From the NCBI GenBank assembly GCA_934636045.1, contig CAKTZP010000096.1:1-8207 (forward strand): a stretch of DNA of 8,207 bases, given 5' to 3'. Each line of letters opens with the position of its first letter. Position 1 is the stretch's first letter. This document shows positions 1 through 4,724 of this stretch, piece after piece. This stretch comes from an uncultured Oscillospiraceae bacterium (GTDB lineage Bacteria; Bacillota; Clostridia; Oscillospirales; Oscillospiraceae). The notes beneath the pieces were generated by a model. It was not told the origin of the DNA, searched no databases, and worked only from the letters and a program-made list of their open reading frames with translations. Both the position numbers and the translations under genes were made by a program.

Positions 1-521
1 GCGAAGAACCACGCCGCCGCCATTTGGACATAGTATTCCTCCCGCTGCACCGCCGCCACGCGCGCCAAAATCTCCGGCGTGAAGGCGTCGTCCAGATACC
101 ACCGCATGAGCTGCACGATGCCAAACCGCACGGTGTACTCCCGCCCGTCGGCCAGCCAGCGGTCGATCGCGGGCAGCAGCTCCGGCAGATGCTCCGCAAA
201 CGCGGTCACCTTGAGCCCATCGCAGGTCGCCCAATTGTCCACATAGGGCAAAAACCGCTCCGTCTCCGCCAGCGCCGCCGCAAAATCCGGGATCCGCTCC
301 AGCAGATATGCGTGCAGATTGTCCTCCTCGTAATACCGATGCGGCAGCTCCCGCAAAAAGGCCGCCGCGGTGTCCGCGTCCAGCGATTTTGCCAACCTCC
401 GCAGCGCCGGAACACGCACGCCGAGAATGCGCTCCGGCGCATAGCCCGGCATGAGGCTGCCGTGAAACCGCCGGTATTCCTCATCCCACAGCCCCACCAA
501 CTGCCGCGTGATCTCTTCCAT
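1..521 (-). CDS. DNA alkylation repair protein, AlkD-like HEAT-repeat family (3' end cut by window)
   Basis: Reading down from ATG at 521, about 173 codons stay open to the window edge, so the C-terminus is missing. The protein starts MEEITRQLVGLWDEEYRRFH and contains GVRVPALRRLAK (34-45), PHRYYEEDNLHAYLLE (60-75), FLPYVDNWATCD (90-101) and YTVRFGI. I recognise these as the AlkD-like family (PF08713) common in Firmicutes. Family members are DNA-binding HEAT-like solenoids; characterised ones excise alkylated bases. The WxxxD spacing in DNWATCD (W97, D101) matches Trp109/Asp113 of Bacillus cereus AlkD, which face the DNA cleft. The start is supported by AAGGAG seven bases upstream. The gene is separated from the microcompartment operon by a terminator and a repeat element, so it is probably an independent unit. 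Many members of this subfamily are uncharacterised, so glycosylase activity is inferred. Confidence 0.85.
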   Translation of the reverse strand, partial: MEEITRQLVGLWDEEYRRFHGSLMPGYAPERILGVRVPALRRLAKSLDADTAAAFLRELPHRYYEEDNLHAYLLERIPDFAAALAETERFLPYVDNWATCDGLKVTAFAEHLPELLPAIDRWLADGREYTVRFGIVQLMRWYLDDAFTPEILARVAAVQREEYYVQMAAAWFF

Positions 522-552
522 GTTCGTTCTCCTTTTCTCACATTCCCAGCTT

Positions 553-643
553 TGGCATTGCAAATGCACCCCCACTGTCATTGCAAAGGCACAACCTCCC
601 CCATTGTCATTGCGTGGGCACAGTCTCCCCTCATTGTCATTGC
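553..643. repeat. Degenerate tandem repeats of the TGTCATTGC element end
   Basis: T-G-[GT]-CATTGC occurs four times on the + strand, at 553, 576, 605 and 635, spaced 23, 29 and 30 bases apart. The second and third units also share a GGCACA...CTCCCC body followed by CAT. The last copy is the left end of the inverted-repeat element beginning at 635. The array therefore looks like repeated or partly decayed copies of that end, made by slippage or nested insertion. I see no coding potential here. Confidence 0.6.
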
Positions 644-757
644 GAGGAGGGCGCAGCCCGACGTGGCACTCCGTTCTCCTTTGTGTCGTTTTTAATAGGA
701 AGCCGGTACAAGGGGACGCGGATTGCCACGGTTTGCTGCGCAAACCTCGCAATGACA
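635..757. repeat. Inverted-repeat (REP/MITE-like) palindromic element, about 123 bp
   Basis: The left arm begins TGTCATTGCGAGG and continues with GCGCAGC and CGTGGCA (635-668). The right arm (719-757) is its inverse: TTGCCACG, then GTTTGCTGCGCAAAC, then CCTCGCAATGACA. The first 13 bases match perfectly, and the arms share several further blocks over about 38 bases. The right arm also contains its own perfect hairpin, GTTTGC-TGC-GCAAAC, at 731-745. No transposase is present, so it would be non-autonomous or a structural element. Similar GTCATTGCGAGG palindromes are, from memory, widespread in gut Clostridia genomes; that needs a genome search. Confidence 0.7.
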
Positions 758-833
758 TAACCGGAATCTTTCTGCAAGGAGCCTTACGGGTGCGCTCTCT
801 CAACGACAAATCCAGCGCTGATTCCCCGACAAT
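758..833. other. Intergenic spacer with no recognised feature
   Basis: This short stretch separates the inverted-repeat element from the terminator. I see no convincing open frame, promoter or hairpin in it. With the two repeat features and the terminator, it accounts for the non-coding interval between the alkylation-repair gene and the end of the microcompartment operon. Confidence 0.5.
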
Positions 834-866
834 AAAAGACGCCGAGGAAGCTCCTCGGCGTCTTTT
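834..866 (-). terminator. Rho-independent terminator of the microcompartment operon, probably bidirectional
   Basis: GACGCCGAGGA (838-848) and its exact reverse complement (852-862) form an 11-bp GC-rich stem with a three-base loop. Flanking A4 and T-run bases can extend the stem. On the minus strand the stem is followed by TTTTATT, starting a few bases after the tpiA stop codon. On the plus strand it is followed by six T residues, so it should also stop transcripts coming from the repeat region. Confidence 0.92.
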
Positions 867-871
867 TTGCA

Positions 872-1621
872 TTAACGGTTATAATTGACGACCTTTTCGA
901 ACTTTTCGGCCACGAGGCTTGCGCCGCCGATGAGGCCGCCGTCGATCTCGGGCTGACGCATCAGCTCGCCGGCGTTCTTGTCGTTCATGCTGCCGCCGTA
1001 GAGGATGCGGACGTCCTGCGCCGCGTCGCCGAAGATATCGCGGATGGCGCCGCGGATCGCGCCGATGGTGCGGTTAGCGTCCTCCGCCGTAGCGGTCAGA
1101 CCGGTACCGATGGCCCAAACGGGCTCATAGGCGATCACCACGTCGCGCACCTGCGCGGCGGTCACGCCGCTCAGCGCAGCCTTGGTCTGCATGCAGACGA
1201 TCTCGTTGGTGATGCCCAGCTCCTTCTGGCGCTGGCTCTCGCCGACGCACACGATCGGCTTCAGGCCGCCCTCGAGCACCTTGCGGGTCTTCTTATTGAC
1301 GGTCTCGTCCGTCTCGCCGAAGTACTGGCGGCGCTCGGAATGGCCGAGGATGACATATTCCACACCCAACTCCTTCAGGCTGGCCAGATTGGCCTCGCCG
1401 GTGAAGGCGCCCTTGTCCTCAAAGTGGACGTTCTGCGCGCCGAGCTTGATGTCCGAGCCCTTGAGCTGCGGGCCTGCGGCAAACAGGCTCACCGTCATGG
1501 GGCACACGACGACCTCCACGTTCGTCTGCGGCTGAATCTTTTTCAGCTCGCTGAGCAGGGCAACGGTTTCTGCGGGGGTCTTGTTCATTTTCCAGTTGCC
1601 CGCGATCATGGGTCTTCTCAT
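872..1621 (-). CDS. tpiA: Triose-phosphate isomerase
   Basis: This enzyme interconverts glyceraldehyde-3-phosphate and dihydroxyacetone phosphate. The 249-residue length is normal for the family. All hallmark residues are visible: GNWKMN with N9 and K11, ILGHSERR with H94, AYEPVWAIGTG with catalytic E166 and the loop-6 hinge, and the phosphate-binding YGGS (208-211) and GLIGGASL (229-236). I chose the ATG at 1621 because GGAGG lies eight bases upstream and the protein then starts MRRPMIAGNWKMN as usual; an earlier in-frame ATG at 1666 would add residues overlapping the upstream gene. It is the last gene of the operon, 16 bases after an aldolase whose product is its substrate, and is followed by a terminator. 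No shell-targeting extension is seen, so it is probably cytosolic. It may be the housekeeping copy or an operon-specific one. Confidence 0.97.
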   Translation of the reverse strand: MRRPMIAGNWKMNKTPAETVALLSELKKIQPQTNVEVVVCPMTVSLFAAGPQLKGSDIKLGAQNVHFEDKGAFTGEANLASLKELGVEYVILGHSERRQYFGETDETVNKKTRKVLEGGLKPIVCVGESQRQKELGITNEIVCMQTKAALSGVTAAQVRDVVIAYEPVWAIGTGLTATAEDANRTIGAIRGAIRDIFGDAAQDVRILYGGSMNDKNAGELMRQPEIDGGLIGGASLVAEKFEKVVNYNR

Positions 1622-1629
1622 TTTGCGTG

Positions 1630-1634
1630 CCTCC
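1630..1634 (-). promoter_or_regulatory. Shine-Dalgarno site that fixes the tpiA start
   Basis: GGAGG on the minus strand is eight bases before the ATG at 1621. It lies in the 16-base gap after the aldolase stop codon and supports the short tpiA start over the upstream in-frame ATG at 1666. Confidence 0.8.
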
Positions 1635-1637
1635 GGA

Positions 1638-2468
1638 TCAATACAGCTTCTTGCGGATCTCGACATTGCCCGCCGGGCAGTGGTTCTTGCAGTTGCCGCA
1701 GTTGACGCACTTGTGCTCGTCTTCCTTGACGCCTGCGACGATCTTGGCCGTGGAGCTTGCGCCGATGCGGGAAGCGCCGGCGTTGATCATTGCCACTGCG
1801 TCGTCATAGGTACGCACGCCGCCGGAGGCCTTGACGCCCATGTCGGGGCCGACGGTCTCGCGCATCAGGCGGACATCCTCGACGGTCGCGCCGCCGGTGG
1901 AGAAGCCGGTAGAGGTCTTGACGAACGCAGCGCCCGCGAGCTTTGCGCAGGTGCAGGCCTTGACCTTCTCTTCGTCGGTCAGCAGGCACGTTTCGATGAT
2001 GACCTTGACCAGTGCGCGGCCGCGGACGGCGTTGACGACGCCCTCGATGTCGCGCTTGACCAGCTGCCAGTCGCCGGACTTGATGGCGCCGACGTTGACG
2101 ACCATGTCGATCTCCTTGGCGCCCTTGGTGGCGGCGTCGGAAGCCTCAAAGGCCTTGGCCTCGGGCGTGGAAGCGCCGAGGGGGAATGCGATAACGCAGC
2201 ACGGCGTCACGCCGCTGCCCTCGAGCTGCTGTGCAACGTACTGAATGTACGAAGGGTTGACGCAGACGCTCGCGGTGTGGAACTTCTTGGCCTCGTCGCA
2301 GATGCGGCGAATGTCGTTGAGGCTGGCCTCCTGCTTGAGGTAGGTATGGTCAATATACTTTGCCATGTCGGCGGGGTTCTGGCCGCCGGCCGCCGGCGCG
2401 GACACCTGCGCGCCGTATTTGGAGCAAATCTCCTCCGTCACTTGGCGGATGATTTCATTAATATCCAT
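1638..2468 (-). CDS. deoC: Deoxyribose-phosphate aldolase with N-terminal targeting helix and C-terminal [4Fe-4S]-type motif
   Basis: This is a class I aldolase that splits 2-deoxyribose-5-phosphate into acetaldehyde and glyceraldehyde-3-phosphate. It has 276 residues. Residues 1-18 ([18 protein letters not shown]) form an amphipathic helix followed by an Ala/Gly/Pro-rich linker, typical of microcompartment encapsulation peptides. The barrel carries IDHTYLK (39-45), D121 in [11 protein letters not shown]155 in VKVIIE, the Schiff-base K184 in VKTSTGF, K213 in VKASGGVRT, and GASS (237-240 region) for phosphate. After the barrel, a tail holds C254, C257, C260 and C264 in [12 protein letters not shown], a classical CxxCxxCxxxCP iron-sulfur motif, and the protein ends in Tyr276. 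Such a tail is not part of ordinary DeoC. The start at 2468 is supported by AAAGGAA seven bases upstream; the longer frame to 2540 would overlap the preceding gene. Aldolase assignment is secure; cluster binding is inferred from the motif. Confidence 0.95.
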   Translation of the reverse strand: MDINEIIRQVTEEICSKYGAQVSAPAAGGQNPADMAKYIDHTYLKQEASLNDIRRICDEAKKFHTASVCVNPSYIQYVAQQLEGSGVTPCCVIAFPLGASTPEAKAFEASDAATKGAKEIDMVVNVGAIKSGDWQLVKRDIEGVVNAVRGRALVKVIIETCLLTDEEKVKACTCAKLAGAAFVKTSTGFSTGGATVEDVRLMRETVGPDMGVKASGGVRTYDDAVAMINAGASRIGASSTAKIVAGVKEDEHKCVNCGNCKNHCPAGNVEIRKKLY

Positions 2469-2475
2469 CGTGTGG

Positions 2476-2482
2476 TTCCTTT
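2476..2482 (-). promoter_or_regulatory. Shine-Dalgarno site that fixes the deoC start
   Basis: AAAGGAA on the minus strand lies seven bases before the ATG at 2468. It selects the start [10 protein letters not shown] over the in-frame ATG at 2540. The longer start would add a 24-residue arginine-rich leader and overlap the end of the preceding aldolase gene. The site is within a 37-base spacer, longer than most junctions of this operon. Confidence 0.7.
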
Positions 2483-2505
2483 CGTATGTTCTTTTGAAAA
2501 AGCGG

Positions 2506-3270
2506 TTACTTGCGGTAAGCGGCGTAGGCCTCCTCGGCAATTTTCGCGGTGGCCGTCAGGCCGAGGCGGGTCGCACCTGCGGCGAGCAGCTGCTCGGCCT
2601 GTGCGAGGGTCTTGATGCCGCCGTCGATCTTGATGCCGACATTGCGGCCGAGAATGTCATATGCCAGCCGGACGTCCTCGACGCGCGCGCCGTGGCCGCT
2701 GAGCATATTCTGAATCTTTACATAGTCCACGCCGCTGGTGCGCAGCATCGTCAGCACGGCGCGCTTCTCCTCCGGAGTAAACAGCGCGTGCTCGAACACC
2801 GCCTTGAGCTTAGCCTTGCCGCAGGTCAGGCGCACAGCCTCCTCCAGCTCGCGCTGGGCAACGTCCAGCCGGCCGGACTTGATGGCCAGCACGTTCAGCG
2901 CAAGGTCGATCTCCGTTGCGCCGTTGGCCATGCACTCGCGCAGCTCGGCCAGCTTGGCCGCCTGCGACATGCAGCCGTGCGGGAAGCCGACCGCCGTGCC
3001 CACGGCGACGGGGCTGCCGAGCAGCTCCTCGCGCGCAGCGGGGACGTAATAGGGCGCGACGCACACCGCCGCCACAGAGTATTTGCGCGCCACGGCGCAC
3101 TCCTTGCGGAGCTTTTCCAGCGTGGTGTCGGGGTTCAGCAGCGAATGCTCCAGATGCGCGACCACGTCCGTGCCGCGCACGAGCCCGGCGCAGGGCTGCG
3201 GCGCCTGCTCCATATGGAAATACGCCAGCACCTGCCGCTCTACTTCTTTTCTGATCGCTTCAACATCCAT
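2506..3270 (-). CDS. Divergent DeoC-family class I aldolase, microcompartment-associated
   Basis: This is a DeoC-family TIM barrel of 254 residues, paralogous to but clearly different from the next gene. The N-terminus [20 protein letters not shown] is a helix followed by a short linker, like an encapsulation peptide and similar to that of its neighbour. Residues aligning with the catalytic set are kept: D122 in [15 protein letters not shown]156 in LKAVFE, K185 in YVKIQNM and K214 in [10 protein letters not shown]. Other conserved parts are altered. The usual KTSTGF becomes KIQNML, the first active-site DHT becomes EHS (41-43), and the phosphate-binding GASS becomes GLTA (237-240). It therefore probably keeps Schiff-base chemistry but may use another substrate or act as a partner subunit. 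It overlaps the preceding pentamer gene by 11 bases, suggesting coupled translation. Family membership is secure; substrate is unknown. Confidence 0.88.
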   Translation of the reverse strand: MDVEAIRKEVERQVLAYFHMEQAPQPCAGLVRGTDVVAHLEHSLLNPDTTLEKLRKECAVARKYSVAAVCVAPYYVPAAREELLGSPVAVGTAVGFPHGCMSQAAKLAELRECMANGATEIDLALNVLAIKSGRLDVAQRELEEAVRLTCGKAKLKAVFEHALFTPEEKRAVLTMLRTSGVDYVKIQNMLSGHGARVEDVRLAYDILGRNVGIKIDGGIKTLAQAEQLLAAGATRLGLTATAKIAEEAYAAYRK

Positions 3271-3559
3271 ATCCGTGGTACTCCCTTACTTCGCCGTCGA
3301 TCGTCACATGGTCGATCACGCCGCAGATCGTCAGGTCGGCAATGCACTGCCGCCCGAGGAACATATTTGCGGCGCCGCCGTCGACATTGACGAGCACGGT
3401 ATCTCCGATGCCTGCGTCCGCCACGTCAAAGGCAATGGCCTGATTGCCGGTCAGTCGGCCGGTCTCGTCGATATAATCGACGATCATCAGCTTCTGCCCG
3501 GCAAAGCCGGCATCCTTGATCGTGGAGACGACGTTTCCGACGACTCGCGCGAGCTTCAT
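3260..3559 (-). CDS. Microcompartment shell pentamer (BMC-P, EutN/CcmL family), divergent copy
   Basis: This is a 99-residue protein of the EutN/CcmL/PF03319 family, whose pentamers cap the vertices of microcompartment shells. Family features include the start [19 protein letters not shown], the strand [34 protein letters not shown] in the middle, and [10 protein letters not shown] near the end. It differs from the other pentamer in the window. The region usually reading SxxRQT...KPVD is replaced by [14 protein letters not shown], and the C-terminus is short and ends in HGYGC. It begins inside the stop codon of the preceding hexamer gene (ATGA overlap, 3556-3559) and runs 11 bases into the following aldolase gene, so it sits in a tightly coupled block. 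A second pentamer type probably tunes vertex composition or expression. Confidence 0.92.
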   Translation of the reverse strand: MKLARVVGNVVSTIKDAGFAGQKLMIVDYIDETGRLTGNQAIAFDVADAGIGDTVLVNVDGGAANMFLGRQCIADLTICGVIDHVTIDGEVREYHGYGC

Positions 3560-3831
3560 CCCATCTTCGGGAGGATGCCCTCCACGTCGTCATGGGGAGA
3601 AGGAATGACGTGGCAGCCGTACAGCTCGCCAACGCGCTTTGCAGCCGTTGCGCCCGCGTCGACCGCAGCCTTGACCGCGCCGACATCGCCGCGCACCATG
3701 ACGGTAACGAGGCCGGAGCCGATCTGCTGCTTGCCGATCAGGTGGACATCCGCCGCCTTAACCATTGCATCTGCTGCTTCCACCGCGCCGATGAGGCCGC
3801 GGGTCTCAATCATACCAAGAGCCAGTTTCAT
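3556..3831 (-). CDS. Microcompartment shell hexamer (BMC-H, PduA-like), copy 2
   Basis: This 91-residue single BMC-domain protein (PF00936) forms hexameric shell tiles with a central pore. It reads [20 protein letters not shown], then DAMVKAADV, then [10 protein letters not shown] with the pore loop G38-S39-G40, then [16 protein letters not shown], and ends [18 protein letters not shown]. These are textbook PduA/CcmK features, and the length between the second strand and the pore matches PduA. It is about 93% identical in protein sequence to the next gene upstream, differing at five residues and one extra glutamine. AAAGGAG lies eight bases before the start, in an AT-rich 36-base leader. The pore Ser and surrounding Gly suggest passage of small polar metabolites, as in PduA; this is inferred. 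Confidence 0.97.
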   Translation of the reverse strand: MKLALGMIETRGLIGAVEAADAMVKAADVHLIGKQQIGSGLVTVMVRGDVGAVKAAVDAGATAAKRVGELYGCHVIPSPHDDVEGILPKMG

Positions 3832-3867
3832 TGTGAATACTCCTTTAAGTTAAAATTTGTTTGAGGT
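3832..3867 (-). promoter_or_regulatory. AT-rich leader before hexamer copy 2
   Basis: This 36-base spacer has 10 G/C bases (28%), against strongly GC-rich coding sequence around it. It carries AAAGGAG at an ideal distance from the start codon. I see no hairpin or clear promoter hexamers. An unstructured AU-rich leader would favour high translation of an abundant shell protein. Confidence 0.5.
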
Positions 3868-4140
3868 TTAGCCGAGCGTGGGCAGGATGCCCTCGACGTC
3901 GTTGTGGGGAGAGGGGATAACGTGGCAGCCGTACAGCTCGCCGACGCGCTTTGCAGCCGTTGCGCCTGCGTCGACCGCAGCCTTTACCGCGCCGACATCG
4001 CCGCGCACCATGACGGTAACGAGGCCGGAGCCGATCTGCTTGCCGATGAGATGAACGTTTGCCGCCTTGACCATGGCGTCAGCCGCCTCGACCGCACCGA
4101 TGAGGCCGCGGGTCTCGATCATACCTAATGCTTCTTTCAT
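3868..4140 (-). CDS. Microcompartment shell hexamer (BMC-H, PduA-like), copy 1
   Basis: This 90-residue BMC-domain protein is nearly identical to the following hexamer gene. It carries the same [20 protein letters not shown] start, the pore loop GSG (37-39), [15 protein letters not shown] and the end [18 protein letters not shown]. It differs in E3, N28 and three residues in the last ten, and it lacks one Gln. The segment before the pore reads LIGKQIGSG instead of [10 protein letters not shown], one residue shorter than PduA-type proteins. The difference is a single CAG codon in a CAGCAG run, so replication slippage is a simple explanation. GGAGG is eight bases before the start. It follows the PduT-like trimer gene after a very AT-rich 38-base leader, unlike the overlapping junctions elsewhere. 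Confidence 0.97.
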   Translation of the reverse strand: MKEALGMIETRGLIGAVEAADAMVKAANVHLIGKQIGSGLVTVMVRGDVGAVKAAVDAGATAAKRVGELYGCHVIPSPHNDVEGILPTLG

Positions 4141-4178
4141 TTGAAAATCCTCCAGTTTATGAAATTTATTTTTATTTT
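4141..4178 (-). promoter_or_regulatory. Very AT-rich leader before hexamer copy 1
   Basis: Only 7 of 38 bases are G or C (18%), the most AT-rich stretch in the window. It consists of A-runs with interspersed T on the minus strand, followed by GGAGG. A weak TTGTAT-like -35 overlapping the preceding stop region and a CATAAA-like -10 can be proposed, but neither is convincing. It more likely acts as a translation-enhancing leader or an RNA processing site raising hexamer output. Confidence 0.5.
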
Positions 4179-4724
4179 TTAATACAACGATTTGATGAGA
4201 TCCGGGTGCGGGGACGGGATGACCACGCTCTCGGAGAGCATGCCGGCGGCTTCGGGCTTCTTTTCGCCCGCGGCCACGGCCGCGCGCACTGCGGCGACCT
4301 CGCCGGTCATGGTGATAAAGCTCTTTCCGCCAAGACCCCGGCCGAGCCGGATGTCGATGAGGCGGATGTCGGCAGCCTTGACGGCGGCGTCGGCGACCAC
4401 CACGGCAGTGCAGAGGCTGAAGGCCTCCATCACGCCGACGGCAGCGACCTGTCCGACCTCGTTGCAGGCGTTGATGGCCTTGGGCACCTGCTCGTGGACA
4501 TGGGAAATAACCATGCTGTCCACCAGCCGCTGCCCGGCAACGGTCTTGCCCGCCGCGACGCTTTCGGTGACGGCCGCGACCTCACCGGTCACGATGACGA
4601 TGTATTTGCCCGCGCAGACCGGCTGCGCGGCCACCAGCTCCACCGCCGCCGCCTTGAGCATGGCGTCGCCTGCGTTCACGCCGACAGGGATGGAATTGGT
4701 CTCGATCATTCCCAATGCATTCAT
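4179..4724 (-). CDS. pduT: PduT-like tandem BMC-domain shell trimer with iron-sulfur pore cysteine
   Basis: This protein of 181 residues has two BMC domains: about 1-88 (starting [20 protein letters not shown]) and about 92-181 (starting [20 protein letters not shown]). Such BMC-T proteins form pseudohexameric trimers. The segment [20 protein letters not shown] aligns with the part of PduT where one cysteine per subunit holds a [4Fe-4S] cluster at the threefold pore. C37 here matches the position of Cys38 in Pdu-type PduT. The cluster is thought to pass electrons across the shell to or from PduS. The gene overlaps the end of the PduS-like gene by four bases (ATGA at 4721-4724), with AGGAGG eight bases upstream, consistent with coupled synthesis of partners. 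Assignment as the PduT type is strong; the direction of electron flow is inferred. Confidence 0.93.
   Translation of the reverse strand: MNALGMIETNSIPVGVNAGDAMLKAAAVELVAAQPVCAGKYIVIVTGEVAAVTESVAAGKTVAGQRLVDSMVISHVHEQVPKAINACNEVGQVAAVGVMEAFSLCTAVVVADAAVKAADIRLIDIRLGRGLGGKSFITMTGEVAAVRAAVAAGEKKPEAAGMLSESVVIPSPHPDLIKSLY

Noticed and set aside
206..541. Minus-strand open frame of 111 codons
   Set aside because: It runs in a different frame over the AlkD-like gene. The frame starting at 521 gives a recognisable protein and has a good Shine-Dalgarno, whereas this one is Arg/Trp-rich noise.
553..643. Possible CRISPR array from repeats spaced 23 to 30 bases
   Set aside because: The conserved core is only about nine bases, the units are directly adjacent degenerate copies without unique spacers, and no cas gene is present.
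508..888. Plus-strand open frame across the intergenic region
   Set aside because: It passes through the repeat array, the palindromic element and the terminator, so its sequence reflects repeats rather than a protein.
2469..2540. Extended N-terminus of deoC from ATG at 2540
   Set aside because: It would overlap the preceding aldolase gene and add a Lys/Arg-rich leader. The start at 2468 has a proper Shine-Dalgarno and begins with a targeting helix matching the neighbouring enzyme.
1581..2615. Long plus-strand open frame (344 codons)
   Set aside because: It lies antisense to the deoC and tpiA genes, has biased Ala/Asp/Gly/His/Leu composition typical of the complement of GC-rich coding DNA, and matches no family. 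The minus-strand proteins are fully conserved.
4141..4200. Internal sigma-70 promoter before hexamer copy 1
   Set aside because: The AT-rich run gives only weak matches to the -35 and -10 boxes, and base composition alone can explain them. It is kept as a leader, not called a promoter.
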